From the NCBI RefSeq assembly GCF_003937825.1, contig NZ_RSFW01000034.1:1-64000 (forward strand): DNA of 64,000 nucleotides. The letters run 5' to 3'. This DNA is from Mesobacillus subterraneus. Its GTDB lineage: Bacteria; Bacillota; Bacilli; Bacillales; Cytobacillaceae. How positions within the stretch are numbered: position 1 is the stretch's first letter; every line of letters starts with the position of its first letter. Shown here piece after piece: positions 45,438-54,934 of the stretch. The notes below the pieces were generated by a model. It was not told where the DNA came from. It was given only the letters and a program-made list of their open reading frames with translations, and did not search any database. A program made the position numbers and the translations under genes.

Positions 45438-45455
45438 TTGACATATATCTGTCAA
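45438..45455. promoter_or_regulatory. Perfect inverted repeat in the rplK leader
   Basis: TTGACA and TGTCAA arms are separated by 6 bases. Either arm looks like a -35 element, but no -10 fits at 17 bp. It may be a transcribed hairpin or an operator. Confidence 0.4.
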
Positions 45456-45482
45456 TCGTCCAAGACATACTGACCTATGAAA

Positions 45483-45511
45483 TATTAACACTTTTTAAAG
45501 TTGATTTCAAG
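45483..45511 (-). promoter_or_regulatory. Promoter of rplK-rplA
   Basis: -35 TTGAAA (45511-45506), 17-bp spacer, -10 TAATAT (45488-45483), just after the nusG stop. Confidence 0.75.
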
Positions 45512-45521
45512 CTATTTCAAA

Positions 45522-46055
45522 TTATAATTTTTGTATCTGTGTAAATTCAAGCTCAACCGGGGTATCACGGCCGAACATATTGACAAGAACTTTGAGCTTC
45601 GCCTTGTCCTTGTCGATCTCTTCGATTGTGCCAGTGAAGTTGGCAAACGGCCCTTCGCTGACCTGGACTGTTTCACCAAGCTCGAAGTTGACATCGACTT
45701 TCTTTTCCTCCACGCCCATGCGCTTAAGGATGAAGGTGACTTCTTCAGGCAAAAGCGGAGTCGGTTTTGAACCTGCCCCGGCAGAACCTACGAAACCTGT
45801 TACACCTGGCGTGTTGCGCACAACATACCATGAATCATCCGTCATCACCAATTCTACAAGTACATAACCAGGGAATGTCTTGCGCTTCACAACTTTCTTC
45901 TTGCCGTTTTTGAAATCCGTCTCTTCTTCTTCAGGTACGATCACGCGGAAAATCTTATCTTGCATGCCCATTGTTTCAACACGTTTTTCAAGATTCGTTT
46001 TGACCTTATTCTCATAGCCTGAGTACGTATGCACTACATACCAATTCTTTTCCAT
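45522..46055 (-). CDS. nusG: Transcription antitermination/pausing factor NusG
   Basis: 177 residues. An N-terminal NGN domain (NWYVVHTYSGYENKVK) is followed by a KOW domain (GPFANFTGTIEEIDKDK). It binds RNA polymerase clamp and in Bacillus promotes sequence-specific pausing. The ribosome binding site is weak or distant (GGGAGGGACGG about 15 nt upstream). A terminator separates it from secE. Confidence 0.96.
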   Translation of the reverse strand: MEKNWYVVHTYSGYENKVKTNLEKRVETMGMQDKIFRVIVPEEEETDFKNGKKKVVKRKTFPGYVLVELVMTDDSWYVVRNTPGVTGFVGSAGAGSKPTPLLPEEVTFILKRMGVEEKKVDVNFELGETVQVSEGPFANFTGTIEEIDKDKAKLKVLVNMFGRDTPVELEFTQIQKL

Positions 46056-46171
46056 CATCGAGGACTAAATCGTCCGTCCCTCCCCATTTCCACATGCACA
46101 CCGAAAAAGCGTCATTGCCTTTGACAGCCCGCCGAGCGCTGCCTGTGCACAGGTGATTTTTTCAAGCAAAT

Positions 46172-46196
46172 AAAAAACCCGGTATCCGGGCTTTTA
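46172..46196 (-). terminator. Terminator or attenuator between secE and nusG
   Basis: AAAGCCCGG / CCGGGTTTTTT around a 3-base loop on the minus strand. No clear promoter follows, so nusG may depend on readthrough, which would make this an attenuator. Confidence 0.8.
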
Positions 46197-46243
46197 AACT
46201 TGTCCTGCGTTATATTTTCCATTATACCATGAGTCCGTATTGG

Positions 46244-46426
46244 TTATTCAAGAATTAAGCGAATCAATTCAGAAATACCAAGGTCGATCACTGAGAAGAA
46301 AAGAGCAGCAAAAGCTACTGTAGACAGAACCGTAATCGTGTAACGAGTCAATTCCTTGCGTCTAGGCCAGCTGACCTTCTTCATTTCACGTCCAACTTCA
46401 CTGAAAAACTTAGTGATGCGCTGCAT
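46244..46426 (-). CDS. secE: Preprotein translocase subunit SecE
   Basis: 60 residues. An amphipathic helix with EMKKVSWPRRKEL precedes a single membrane helix (YTITVLSTVAFAALFFSVID), the short Gram-positive form. Completes the Sec channel with SecY. RBS GGAGGTTACAAA. Confidence 0.97.
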   Translation of the reverse strand: MQRITKFFSEVGREMKKVSWPRRKELTRYTITVLSTVAFAALFFSVIDLGISELIRLILE

Positions 46427-46477
46427 TTTGTAACCTCCAACTTATCGGAATTCCATATGATGATCTATCTGAAAACC

Positions 46478-46628
46478 TTATTTCGTTTCTTTATGAACAG
46501 TATGGGCACCGCAGTTGCTGCAGTACTTTTTCAGTTCAAGCCGTTCTGATTGTGTTTGCTTATTGCTCGTGGTGGAATAGTTGCGCGAACCGCATTCTCC
46601 ACAAGCAAGAGTCACTTTTTTTGTTCAT
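46478..46628 (-). pseudogene. rpmG: Ribosomal protein L33 (zinc form), frameshifted at an A7 run
   Basis: The frame from ..[15 protein letters not shown] to [14 protein letters not shown], with both Cys pairs, is a complete zinc-type L33 and stops at 46478. The ribosome binding site (AGGTG) and start ATG at 46628 are in another frame. Seven As follow ATGAAC, where six would give [12 protein letters not shown]. As written, the ATG frame ends after about 20 codons. B. subtilis 168 also has a frameshifted L33 copy (rpmGB) at this site, as I recall. Slippage on the A run, decay or sequencing error are the options. Confidence 0.8.
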
Positions 46629-46694
46629 CATGACACAGCACCTGCTTCAATAGTCTGGTTTCATCCTATGAAACCGCCATCTTATATCTTTAAA

Positions 46695-46723
46695 AATGTA
46701 ACATGGCTGATAGATTGTGTCAA
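46695..46723 (-). promoter_or_regulatory. Promoter of rpmG-secE
   Basis: -35 TTGACA (46723-46718), 17-bp spacer, -10 TACATT (46700-46695), after the sigH stop. Confidence 0.75.
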
Positions 46724-46777
46724 TAAGGGGTTCTGAGATTAAAAGTCAGTTTTGTGGCTATTTTTGGGCAATTCCAG

Positions 46778-47428
46778 CTACACTGACAGCTCCCTCAGCT
46801 CCAGATATCTCTCAAGCTTCCGCTTCACCCGCTGGAGCGCGTTGTCAATGGACTTGACATGGCGGTTCAGCTCTTCTGAAATTTCCTGATAGGATTGGCC
46901 GTCCAAATACAGTGCGAGCACTTTTCTTTCCAGGTCACTCAGCAGTTCCGACATCTTCACTTCAATCTGGTCAAATTCTTCCTGATTGATGAAAAGTTCT
47001 TCGGGATCCATCACCTTCGCACCTGATAATACATCCATTAGCGTTCTGTCTGATTCCTCGTCATAAATCGGCTTGTCCAGGGAGACGTATGAATTCAGCG
47101 GGATATGTTTTTGCCTGGTTGCCGTTTTGATGGCCGTAATGATCTGACGGGTAATGCAAAGCTCGGCAAATGCCTTGAAAGACGTAAGCTTGTCCTCACG
47201 GAAGTCACGGATGGCTTTATATAAACCTATCATTCCTTCCTGCACAATATCCTCTTTATCTGCACCAATCAAAAAATAGGATCGTGCTTTGGCCCGGACA
47301 AAGTTCCTGTATTTGTGAATCAGAAAATCAAGCGCGTCACTTTCTCCTCTGTGCACCGCTTCCACTATTTCTTCATCCTCTAGCAACATATAAGCTTCAT
47401 TTAAACGATTCCCGATGTCAGCACTCAT
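46778..47428 (-). CDS. sigH: RNA polymerase sigma factor SigH (sigma-H)
   Basis: 216 residues. Region 2 (IHKYRNFVRAKARSYFLIGADKEDIVQEGMIGLYKAIRDF) and region 4 (LYLDGQSYQEISEELNRHVKSIDNALQRVKRKLE) are well preserved. It directs early sporulation and competence genes in B. subtilis. The N-terminal 15 residues differ from B. subtilis. RBS is a G-run 6 nt before the ATG. The order yacP-sigH-rpmG-secE matches B. subtilis. Confidence 0.96.
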   Translation of the reverse strand: MSADIGNRLNEAYMLLEDEEIVEAVHRGESDALDFLIHKYRNFVRAKARSYFLIGADKEDIVQEGMIGLYKAIRDFREDKLTSFKAFAELCITRQIITAIKTATRQKHIPLNSYVSLDKPIYDEESDRTLMDVLSGAKVMDPEELFINQEEFDQIEVKMSELLSDLERKVLALYLDGQSYQEISEELNRHVKSIDNALQRVKRKLERYLELRELSV

Positions 47429-47462
47429 ATCGATCCCCCCGCCCGCACATACAGTTAGAAAT

Positions 47463-47492
47463 ATTATACAGCAGGCTTTTTTAAGGCGTCAA
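47463..47492 (-). promoter_or_regulatory. Promoter of sigH
   Basis: -35 TTGACG (47492-47487), 18-bp spacer, -10 TATAAT (47468-47463). In B. subtilis the sigH promoter is repressed by AbrB; no AbrB site can be called by eye. Confidence 0.8.
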
Positions 47493-47496
47493 CAGG

Positions 47497-48006
47497 TCAT
47501 TGCTCCCCTCTGCGCCATTTTTCAAAAATTTCTGCCACTTCTTTTGTAAGCGGAATCTTGGCGCTAGGCTTTTCTTGCTGAATGACCTTCACATGTTTTT
47601 CTATATTTTGGCTGATATTATTCGTTTCGTTGAGCAGCTCCCTCGCTGACTTCCTGAGCGCACCCTGTCCAAAAATCGCCCATTGCTCAGTGAAGTCGGA
47701 GGTCGCCACGTGAATCTGTGTTTTGCGGTTGCTGAGGGCGATTGCCAGCCTTTCAATTCGTTCATCGGCAGTCTCATTCTCTTTTGTAAAAATGACTTCC
47801 ACCTTATAGTTCTTATACTTTTTTTGTGTTCCCGATACAAAATGAGCGTCAAATACGATAATGACACGATAGCCTGTATATGCCTGATATTCGGCCATGA
47901 TCTCGACCAGCCTGTCTCTGGCGGCCGATAGCTCTTTTTTCTTCAGGCTGTTCAGCTCCGGCCATGCACCGATGATGTTGTAACCGTCAACAAGCAGAAT
48001 GTCCAT
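47497..48006 (-). CDS. rae1: Rae1 (YacP), ribosome-associated A-site endoribonuclease
   Basis: 169 residues with the NYN (PIN-like) domain: LLVDGYNIIGAW at 3-14, IIVFDAHFV near 50 and VATSDFTEQW near 100 give the acidic metal site. In B. subtilis it cuts mRNA in the ribosomal A site. The ATG lies 2 bases after the rlmB stop. Confidence 0.94.
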   Translation of the reverse strand: MDILLVDGYNIIGAWPELNSLKKKELSAARDRLVEIMAEYQAYTGYRVIIVFDAHFVSGTQKKYKNYKVEVIFTKENETADERIERLAIALSNRKTQIHVATSDFTEQWAIFGQGALRKSARELLNETNNISQNIEKHVKVIQQEKPSAKIPLTKEVAEIFEKWRRGEQ

Positions 48007-48008
48007 GA

Positions 48009-48962
48009 CTATTCCCCTAGCGGGTGGCGTTTACGGTGCACTTCATACATCAGCAATGCTGCAGCTACAGACGCATTCAACGATGTTACATGTCCAGTCA
48101 TCGGAAGACTTAACAGGAAATCACATTTATCACGGATAAGCCTGCCCATTCCTTTTCCTTCACTGCCAATCACTAGCCCTAAAGGCAGAGTTCCATCGAT
48201 CTGGCGGTAATCCTGCTTTGCCGAAGCATCGGTCCCGGCAATCCAGACTCCGCGACCCTTCAATTCATCAATCGTCTGAGCCATATTGGTGACCCTGACA
48301 ACTGGTATATATTCGATTGCCCCAGTTGAAGCCTTGGCAACCGTCGCCGTCAGTCCGACAGCCCGCCTTTTCGGGATGATGATTCCATGCGCTCCCGAAG
48401 CATCAGCTGTCCTCATGATTGAACCAAGGTTATGCGGGTCCTCGATTTCATCAAGCAGCAGGAAGAATGGTGCCTCGTTTTTCTTTTCCGCTCCCGCGAA
48501 CAAGTCATCGATTTCTGCGTATTCATAGGCTGCTACCTGGGCAATTACCCCCTGGTGGTTGCCGTCAGCAATCTGGTCGATTTTCTTTTTCGGGACGAAC
48601 TGGACCATAACATTGGCTTCCCTCGCCATCCCGATGACCTGCTGCATTTGACCGCTTTGCGACCCTTCCGCGATCAGGATCTTATTGATGTCACGCTCGG
48701 ATTTCAATGCCTCGATCACCGGATTCTTCCCGATGATGTAATCCTGGTTTTCGGTTTGGCCGCCGAACTCTTCCTGTCTTGGTTTGTGCTTCAAGCTGTC
48801 GCTGCGTTTCTGTTCTGGTTTCTGTCCCTGGACCCTGGCTGTTGTCCTCTTCGGTCTGTCATCCTGTCTCTGCGCCTGATTCCGAGCTGGTTTCCGTTTC
48901 TTGTCATCTTCATGCTTCTGCCTGTTGTTCCGGTTCTGTTTTTGTTTCTGGTTCTGGCTCAT
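48009..48962 (-). CDS. rlmB: 23S rRNA 2'-O-methyltransferase RlmB (TrmH/SpoU family)
   Basis: 317 residues. A long basic, Gln-rich tail (about 1-75) precedes the substrate-binding domain (IIGKNPVIEALK) and SPOUT trefoil-knot domain (LLDEIEDPHNLGSIMRTADASG, LVIGSEGKGM, SLNASVAAALLMYE). It modifies a guanosine of the 23S peptidyl transferase region. An upstream start at 49001 would overlap mrnC; GGAGG 11 nt before the ATG at 48962 is preferred. Confidence 0.94.
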   Translation of the reverse strand: MSQNQKQKQNRNNRQKHEDDKKRKPARNQAQRQDDRPKRTTARVQGQKPEQKRSDSLKHKPRQEEFGGQTENQDYIIGKNPVIEALKSERDINKILIAEGSQSGQMQQVIGMAREANVMVQFVPKKKIDQIADGNHQGVIAQVAAYEYAEIDDLFAGAEKKNEAPFFLLLDEIEDPHNLGSIMRTADASGAHGIIIPKRRAVGLTATVAKASTGAIEYIPVVRVTNMAQTIDELKGRGVWIAGTDASAKQDYRQIDGTLPLGLVIGSEGKGMGRLIRDKCDFLLSLPMTGHVTSLNASVAAALLMYEVHRKRHPLGE

Positions 48963-48981
48963 GTGGAATTGTTCCTCCCAT

Positions 48982-49389
48982 CTATTCTTCAGCAAGTGCA
49001 AATACAGTGGTAATCAGTTCCTCTATCCGTTTCTCATTTCCTGCCAGATACAAATAACCGATCAAGGCCTCAAAGGCTGTGCTGTAACGGTATGTTTGGA
49101 CATCGGTGTTTTTCGGGACAGATCCTGACTTCGCGTTCCGGCCTCTTTTCACAATGGTGATTTCCTCTTCGGACAATGCTTCCATGTCGAGCAGCTTATG
49201 GAGGTATTTCGCCTGTGATTTAGCCGATACATAGGCCGTAGCTTCCTTGTGCAGCTGGTTCGGCCGGACTCTGCCGCTGTGCAGCAGGTGATGCCGGACA
49301 TATAGTTCGTATACGGCATCACCCATATAAGCAAGCGCAAGACTGTTCAGTTGTTTTTCATCTACTTTTTGTTCGTAATGCAGCATCAT
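48982..49389 (-). CDS. mrnC: Mini-ribonuclease III (MrnC)
   Basis: 135 residues with the RNase III catalytic fold ([20 protein letters not shown]) but no double-stranded RNA binding domain. It matures 23S rRNA ends. The ATG follows directly on the cysS stop (TAAATG). Confidence 0.96.
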   Translation of the reverse strand: MMLHYEQKVDEKQLNSLALAYMGDAVYELYVRHHLLHSGRVRPNQLHKEATAYVSAKSQAKYLHKLLDMEALSEEEITIVKRGRNAKSGSVPKNTDVQTYRYSTAFEALIGYLYLAGNEKRIEELITTVFALAEE

Positions 49390-50787
49390 TTAGCCTCTTT
49401 TCCATCTGATGCCTTGTGGTGTGTCTTCAATGATGATATTCATTTCCTTCAGCTGGTCACGGATTTCGTCGGCAAGTTGGAAGTTCCTTTCCTTGCGGGC
49501 CTGAGTCCGTTTTTCGATCAGTGCCTCTATTTCTTCATCAAGAAGCTCCTCTTCCTTCAGGGAAAGACCAAGCACATCGAACAATGTTTCGAATTCATTC
49601 ATGAATGCCATGATGATTTCCTCCGAAGTATTCTTTTCCATCAAGTACAAATTGGAGAGCTTTGATAGTTCAAACAAGCTGGATACCCCATTTGCCGTAT
49701 TGAAGTCATCATCCATATCCTTGATGAACTCTTCGCGCAGCCCAGCGATTTTATCAAGCCACTCCTGATTGTTGTCCGTAAGGTTCGCAGTTGCTTCCAG
49801 ACGGTGCTTCAGATTCTGATAAGAAGTCTTCAGACGCTCGAAAGCAGCCTTTGTCTTTTCGAGCAGTTCTTCGCTGTAGTTGATCGGATTACGGTAATGA
49901 ACGGAAAGCATGAAAAATCTTAGCACCTGTGGGTCATGCTGTTTAATGATGTCATGCACTGTGACAAAGTTGCCAAGGGACTTTGACATTTTTTCGTTAT
50001 CGATATTGATATAGCCATTGTGCATCCAGTAACGGGCAAACGTCTTGCCAGTCAATGCCTCTGACTGTGCGATTTCATTTTCATGGTGCGGGAATGCCAA
50101 GTCCTGTCCTCCCGCGTGGATGTCGATGGTATCCCCGAGGTATTCACGCGCCATCGCCGAGCACTCGATGTGCCAGCCCGGACGGCCTTTGCCCCAAGGA
50201 CTATCCCAAGAGATTTCGCCTTCTTTCGCAGCTTTCCAGAGCACGAAATCCAGGGCATCCTGTTTCTTCTCCCCGACCTGGATCCTTGCGCCGACCTTCA
50301 GTTCCTCAATCGACTGGTGGGACAGCTTCCCGTATTCCTTGAAATGCCTTGTGCGGTAATACACGTCTCCGCCTGACTCGTAGGCAAACCCTTTATCAAT
50401 CAGGGCGCTTATGAATTCAATGATCAAATCCATCGTTTCCGTAACCCTCGGATGCGCATCCGCTTTTTTGCAGCCTAGCGCGTGGACGTCTTCAAAATAA
50501 GCATTGATGAATCGTTCCGCAATCGCAGGAACATCCACCCCAAGCTCATTCGCAGCCTTGATCAGCTTATCGTCTACGTCGGTGAAATTGGAGACATATC
50601 GGACATCATAGCCGCGGAACTCCAGATAACGGCGGACCGTATCAAAAACGATGGCCGGGCGGGCATTTCCGATATGAATGTAGTTATAGACGGTCGGACC
50701 GCACACATACATTTTCACTTTTCCCTCTTCTAAAGGGATAAACTCTTCTTTATTCCGTGTCAGTGTATTATAAATCTTAATTCCCAT
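49390..50787 (-). CDS. cysS: Cysteinyl-tRNA synthetase
   Basis: 465 residues of class I: HIGH-type motif [13 protein letters not shown], zinc ligands ([20 protein letters not shown]) and KMSKSLGN. Its start overlaps the cysE 3' end by 11 bases, and both lie under the Cys T-box. RBS AAGGAAGGGG. Confidence 0.97.
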   Translation of the reverse strand: MGIKIYNTLTRNKEEFIPLEEGKVKMYVCGPTVYNYIHIGNARPAIVFDTVRRYLEFRGYDVRYVSNFTDVDDKLIKAANELGVDVPAIAERFINAYFEDVHALGCKKADAHPRVTETMDLIIEFISALIDKGFAYESGGDVYYRTRHFKEYGKLSHQSIEELKVGARIQVGEKKQDALDFVLWKAAKEGEISWDSPWGKGRPGWHIECSAMAREYLGDTIDIHAGGQDLAFPHHENEIAQSEALTGKTFARYWMHNGYINIDNEKMSKSLGNFVTVHDIIKQHDPQVLRFFMLSVHYRNPINYSEELLEKTKAAFERLKTSYQNLKHRLEATANLTDNNQEWLDKIAGLREEFIKDMDDDFNTANGVSSLFELSKLSNLYLMEKNTSEEIIMAFMNEFETLFDVLGLSLKEEELLDEEIEALIEKRTQARKERNFQLADEIRDQLKEMNIIIEDTPQGIRWKRG

Positions 50788-51463
50788 CTTCCATGCCCCT
50801 TCCTTGCTTCGCATCTACAAGTTCTTTTTGCAGCCTGACTGCTTCGAGTTCCTTATTCAGTCTATCTAATTCCATTTCAATATCCTTGCAGCGATCCGCC
50901 ACAGGATCCGGCAAATCACGGTGATTCAAGTCCTTCTTGATTCTGACGCCATCCTGGATGACAATCTTGCCAGGAATGCCGACAACGGTAGAATTCGGCG
51001 GTACATCCTTAAGGACAACAGATCCCGCCCCTACCTTAGAATTTTCCCCAATTGTGATCGAACCTAAAACCTTTGCTCCTGTCGCGATCAGAGCATTGTC
51101 TTTCACCGTCGGGTGGCGCTTTCCTTTTTCCTTCCCGGTTCCGCCAAGAGTGACCCCCTGAAACACGGTTACGTTATCGCCAATTTCACATGTTTCCCCT
51201 ATGACAACTCCCATCCCATGGTCGATGAAAAAACGTCTTCCAATCTTCGCACCAGGATGGATTTCAACCCCGGTGAAAAAGCGGCTGATCTGGGAAATCG
51301 CCCTTGCGATAAAAAAGAATTTCCGCTTGTAAAGGGCATGGGCTAAACGATGAGCCCAGATCGCATGCAGCCCTGCATACGTCAAAACCACTTCAAGCGC
51401 GCTTCTGGCAGAAGGATCCTGATCAAAAACAACGTCTATATCTTCCTTCAGCATTTTAAACAT
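50777..51463 (-). CDS. cysE: Serine O-acetyltransferase
   Basis: 228 residues. N-terminal helices are followed by a left-handed beta-helix of hexapeptide repeats ([45 protein letters not shown]). It makes O-acetylserine, the precursor of cysteine. It is somewhat longer than the 217-residue B. subtilis protein at the C-terminus. First gene of cysE-cysS-mrnC-rlmB-rae1. Confidence 0.96.
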   Translation of the reverse strand: MFKMLKEDIDVVFDQDPSARSALEVVLTYAGLHAIWAHRLAHALYKRKFFFIARAISQISRFFTGVEIHPGAKIGRRFFIDHGMGVVIGETCEIGDNVTVFQGVTLGGTGKEKGKRHPTVKDNALIATGAKVLGSITIGENSKVGAGSVVLKDVPPNSTVVGIPGKIVIQDGVRIKKDLNHRDLPDPVADRCKDIEMELDRLNKELEAVRLQKELVDAKQGRGMEDGN

Positions 51464-51535
51464 GAGGAACCCTCCCTTTCTTTAATCCTTTTCTGGACAA
51501 TCCGGTTATTCCAGCCGGATATCATGGTCCAAACA

Positions 51536-51780
51536 AATAAAAAAGCGCCCCTGTCGCAGATCGACAGAGACGCTTGGTATGCGCGGTTCCACTCTGTTTA
51601 GGCCGTAAAACACAACCTCAACTTTGACCTGTTAACGGGAGGTCCCGCCCATTGCTACTCAGATAAGAATCCGTTCGCAAAGGGGCTCCGAGGCGCATTT
51701 CAAAAAATGAGAGGCCTGAACCACTTTCAGCCGGTGATGGTTCTCTCTACTAAGCGTCATCCTTCTACTTTTCCTCTTCA
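51536..51780 (-). ncRNA. T-box riboswitch, cysteine-specific, upstream of cysE-cysS
   Basis: The minus-strand leader contains the T-box sequence AGAGTGGAACCGCGC (51595-51581), followed by a terminator with CTGTCG / CGACAG inside AGCG..CGCT and TTTTTTATTTG (to 51536). The likely specifier codon TGC lies at 51697-51695 within GAAATGCGCC, matching tRNA-Cys. A -10-like TATAAT is at 51821-51816 with a weak -35. Uncharged tRNA-Cys would allow readthrough. Confidence 0.9.
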
Positions 51781-51901
51781 ACACTTTAAAAAATTTATGG
51801 AATTACTCTTACTATATTATATTTTTGCAAATCTGTTAACTAAAACAAACTAAAAAAGTTATCAGCCCGTTTTCACGGTCGTTCCCACCAGAGCGGAGCT
51901 A

Positions 51902-53359
51902 TTAGCCCAGCAGCTTTTGGACTCTTTCGCTCACTTTCTCCTTGCCGATCAGTTCCATCGCAAGCATTAGGTCAGGACCATGCGTTTGGCCTGTTGCAGC
52001 TGCACGGATTGGCATGAACAGCTTCTGTCCTTTATGGCCGGTCGCTTTTTGGACCGCCTTGACACCAGCCTTGATGGCATCCGCCTTGAATTCTTCAAGC
52101 TGTTCGATTTCTGCAAGGAATGCTTTCAGCACTTCCGGAACCTGCTCGCCTGCAAGGACCTCTTTTGCTTCTTCATCATAGTTTACCTCATCGCGGAAAA
52201 ATAAATCCGACATCTCGACGATTTCCGCTCCGAAGCTCATTTTATCATGGTACAGGGAGATGAGGCCGCGAACCCAGACATCCTCAGATTCTGTACGGTT
52301 CTCGCTTACTTTTCCTGCCTTGATCAGGTGTGGCAGCGCAAGTTCAACAACACGGTCAAGATCCGCCTTCTTCATGTACTGGTTGTTCATCCAGGCAAGC
52401 TTCTGCTGGTCAAATAACGCAGGAGATTTTGAAAGTCTTGCCGGATCAAAGATCTCGATGAATTCATCCTTTGAATAAATCTCTTCCTCGCCTGACGGAG
52501 ACCATCCAAGCAGGGTGATGAAGTTAAACAAAGCTTCTGGCAAATAGCCAAGCTCTTCATACTGCTCAATGAACTGGATGATCGACTCATCGCGCTTGCT
52601 CAGCTTCTTGCGGCTTTCATTGACGATCAAGGTCATGTGGCCAAAGATTGGCGGCTCCCAGCCCAATGCTTCATAGATTACAAGCTGTTTCGGTGTATTG
52701 GATATGTGGTCATCCCCGCGAAGGACGTGGGAAATTTTCATCAAATGGTCATCGATGACAACTGCATAATTATACGTAGGTGTGCCATCCTTCTTGACGA
52801 TGACAAAGTCGCCCATTCCATCTGACTCAAAGCTTACATCACCTTTTACCATATCATCGAACTTCAGGATCTTGCCTGCTGGGACTTTGAATCGAAGGCT
52901 CGGCTGGCGTCCTTCCTGTTCAAACTGCTCACGCTGTTCTGGCGTCAGGTTGCGGCAGCGCCCAGAGTAGTGTGGAGTTTCATTGCGTGCAGCCTGCTCT
53001 TCGCGCTCGGCTTCCAGCTCCTCCTCCGTGCAATAACACTTATAGGCATGGCCATTATCCAATAGCTCCTGATTGTATTGCTCATAAATATGGTTGCGCT
53101 CAGACTGGCGATACGGTCCATATTCACCGCCGACATCCACGCTCTCATCCCAGTCGATCCCAAGCCATTGAAGATATTTCAGCTGGCTTTGCTCTCCGCC
53201 TTCGATATTGCGTTTCTTGTCTGTATCTTCGATGCGGATGATGAATTTCCCGCCTCTGTTCCGCGCGAATAAATAGTTGAATAATGCTGTACGGGCGTTC
53301 CCGATATGTAAATGTCCCGTCGGACTCGGCGCATAACGCACACGGATATCTGATGACAT
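51902..53359 (-). CDS. gltX: Glutamyl-tRNA synthetase
   Basis: 485 residues, class I. HIGH motif in [14 protein letters not shown] and KMSKS equivalent KKLSKRDES are visible. In Bacillus it charges both tRNA-Glu and tRNA-Gln, the latter corrected by GatCAB. The start at 53359 follows GAGGAGGATTCACT. Confidence 0.97.
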   Translation of the reverse strand: MSSDIRVRYAPSPTGHLHIGNARTALFNYLFARNRGGKFIIRIEDTDKKRNIEGGEQSQLKYLQWLGIDWDESVDVGGEYGPYRQSERNHIYEQYNQELLDNGHAYKCYCTEEELEAEREEQAARNETPHYSGRCRNLTPEQREQFEQEGRQPSLRFKVPAGKILKFDDMVKGDVSFESDGMGDFVIVKKDGTPTYNYAVVIDDHLMKISHVLRGDDHISNTPKQLVIYEALGWEPPIFGHMTLIVNESRKKLSKRDESIIQFIEQYEELGYLPEALFNFITLLGWSPSGEEEIYSKDEFIEIFDPARLSKSPALFDQQKLAWMNNQYMKKADLDRVVELALPHLIKAGKVSENRTESEDVWVRGLISLYHDKMSFGAEIVEMSDLFFRDEVNYDEEAKEVLAGEQVPEVLKAFLAEIEQLEEFKADAIKAGVKAVQKATGHKGQKLFMPIRAAATGQTHGPDLMLAMELIGKEKVSERVQKLLG

Positions 53360-53443
53360 AGTGAATCCTCCTCTAATATAGCTGTCCATAATTGTAACAT
53401 TTTCAAAAGGTAAAGCGGAAGTCCATTGTGGCCCTGTAAAAAT

Positions 53444-53926
53444 CTATTTATCTGCCTGTTTCAATAAAACAACTGCCTGTGCAGCGATACCTTCTCCCCT
53501 GCCCGGGAAACCAAGCTTTTCCGTCGTGGTTGCTTTCACATTCACCTGATCAGGAGACCCTTCCAATAAACCGGCAATCCGCTCGCGCATCGCCCCGATA
53601 TGCGGCGCCATCTTTGGCATCTGCGCGATGATCGTGCAGTCGATATTGACAAGCTCGTATCCTTTTTCCTTCACAATCTTCCATACATGTTCCAATAATT
53701 TCGCAGAATCAGCATCCTTGAATTCAGGGTCGGTATCCGGGAAATGCCTGCCGATGTCCCCTTCCCCGATGGCTCCAAGACACGCATCCGCTACAGTATG
53801 CAGCACTACATCTGCGTCTGAGTGTCCAAGCAATCCCTTTTCATATGGAATCGTGATGCCGCCGATGATCAGCGGACGCCCTTCTGTCAATTGATGTACA
53901 TCGAATCCTTGCCCTATACGAAACAT
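53444..53926 (-). CDS. ispF: 2-C-methyl-D-erythritol 2,4-cyclodiphosphate synthase
   Basis: 160 residues. GFDVHQL (8-14) and [11 protein letters not shown] carry the zinc ligands. MEP pathway step 5. It pairs with ispD upstream; a small repeat remnant lies between them. Confidence 0.97.
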   Translation of the reverse strand: MFRIGQGFDVHQLTEGRPLIIGGITIPYEKGLLGHSDADVVLHTVADACLGAIGEGDIGRHFPDTDPEFKDADSAKLLEHVWKIVKEKGYELVNIDCTIIAQMPKMAPHIGAMRERIAGLLEGSPDQVNVKATTTEKLGFPGRGEGIAAQAVVLLKQADK

Positions 53927-53976
53927 AATGTATAACTCCTTTTGTTCAAATCTTTTTTAAGACTCTTATAAACTGG

Positions 53977-54008
53977 CTGTTGATTTTGCTTTCCACTACA
54001 ATCAACAG
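53977..54008. repeat. Family A repeat, minimal deletion remnant (32 bp)
   Basis: CTGTTGATT and AATCAACAG are exact terminal inverted repeats enclosing TTGCTTTCCACTAC. On the minus strand this joins the left end (GATTGTAGTGGAA) of family A directly to its right end (AGCAAAATCAAC). Confidence 0.6.
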
Positions 54009-54020
54009 TGTTATTTCATT

Positions 54021-54716
54021 TTATACGCCTGTTTCCTTGCGTTTGCGCAGGATGGCTTCGGCGAAGTATAAGTCTTCTGGTGTTGTCAGCTTTATATTAT
54101 CATAGTCTCCTTCAATGATGCTGACTGGATGCGGGATTCGTTCGACAATGCTTGATTCGTCTGTACCGAGGAACTGTTCCCTTGCTGCCTTGTTATGTGC
54201 CTCGAGTAATACTGAGGCACGGAAAGCCTGAGGTGTCTGGACGGACCACAAACTTGATCGCTCTACCGTTTCCGCTACCAGTTTGCCTGCCGCTTTTTTT
54301 ATCGTATCTTTAACCGGTACGGCCACAATTGCTCCGCCTTCCTTGCTGGCAGCGTCCACGAGCTCATGTATGATTCCTTGTTTGATAAAGGGGCGGGCCG
54401 CATCATGGACGAGGACGATGCCATCCATGGAGCCAACGGCCAACAATCCGTTATAGACACTGTCCTGGCGTTCCTTTCCGCCTTTTACCAGTGAAGACAC
54501 CTTACGGATTCCATATGTATTCAATAAAGCTCTGAATTCTTCCTCATCATCATGATGGATCGCGAGAATGATACCTGAACATTCGGCATCATCTTCAAAT
54601 ACCTTTAACGTATGGATCAGCACAGGGACGCCCTCAAGGGTCAGCAAAAGCTTGTTTTTACCTGCACCCATCCTTTTTCCTTGTCCCGCTGCGGGGATAA
54701 TGACCTGATACGTCAT
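54021..54716 (-). CDS. ispD: 2-C-methyl-D-erythritol 4-phosphate cytidylyltransferase
   Basis: 231 residues, with the nucleotide-binding N-terminus IPAAGQGKRMGAGKNK and HDAARPFI. It attaches CMP to methylerythritol phosphate (MEP pathway step 3). Confidence 0.97.
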   Translation of the reverse strand: MTYQVIIPAAGQGKRMGAGKNKLLLTLEGVPVLIHTLKVFEDDAECSGIILAIHHDDEEEFRALLNTYGIRKVSSLVKGGKERQDSVYNGLLAVGSMDGIVLVHDAARPFIKQGIIHELVDAASKEGGAIVAVPVKDTIKKAAGKLVAETVERSSLWSVQTPQAFRASVLLEAHNKAAREQFLGTDESSIVERIPHPVSIIEGDYDNIKLTTPEDLYFAEAILRKRKETGV

Positions 54717-54810
54717 AATTAAATCTCCCTATCTGTTTTTTTCCCAGGCTTTTTTAACTGTTGATGTTCATTTTCAACGTCAGCCCTTTTCAAAGAGAAG
54801 CCTATACTGT

Positions 54811-54907
54811 GGCTGCTGCTCCCGGCAGCAGCGATTTTTCCCATTGCAGATAAACGGGCAGTCGATCCCCTTCCTCCAGGGATGAAGGAATCGGGAATCA
54901 ACTGCCC
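54811..54907. other. Two hairpins between yacL and ispD
   Basis: 54856-54907 folds with arms GGGCAGT / ACTGCCC and inner pairing of CCCTTCC with GGAA..GGG; on the minus strand no T-run follows, so a processing site or weak terminator. 54811-54832 is GGCTGCTGC / GCAGCAGC with TTTTT on the plus-strand side, although no plus-strand gene precedes it. Confidence 0.55.
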
Positions 54908-54934
54908 ATCAAAGCTTGATCATCCGGGGATAGA

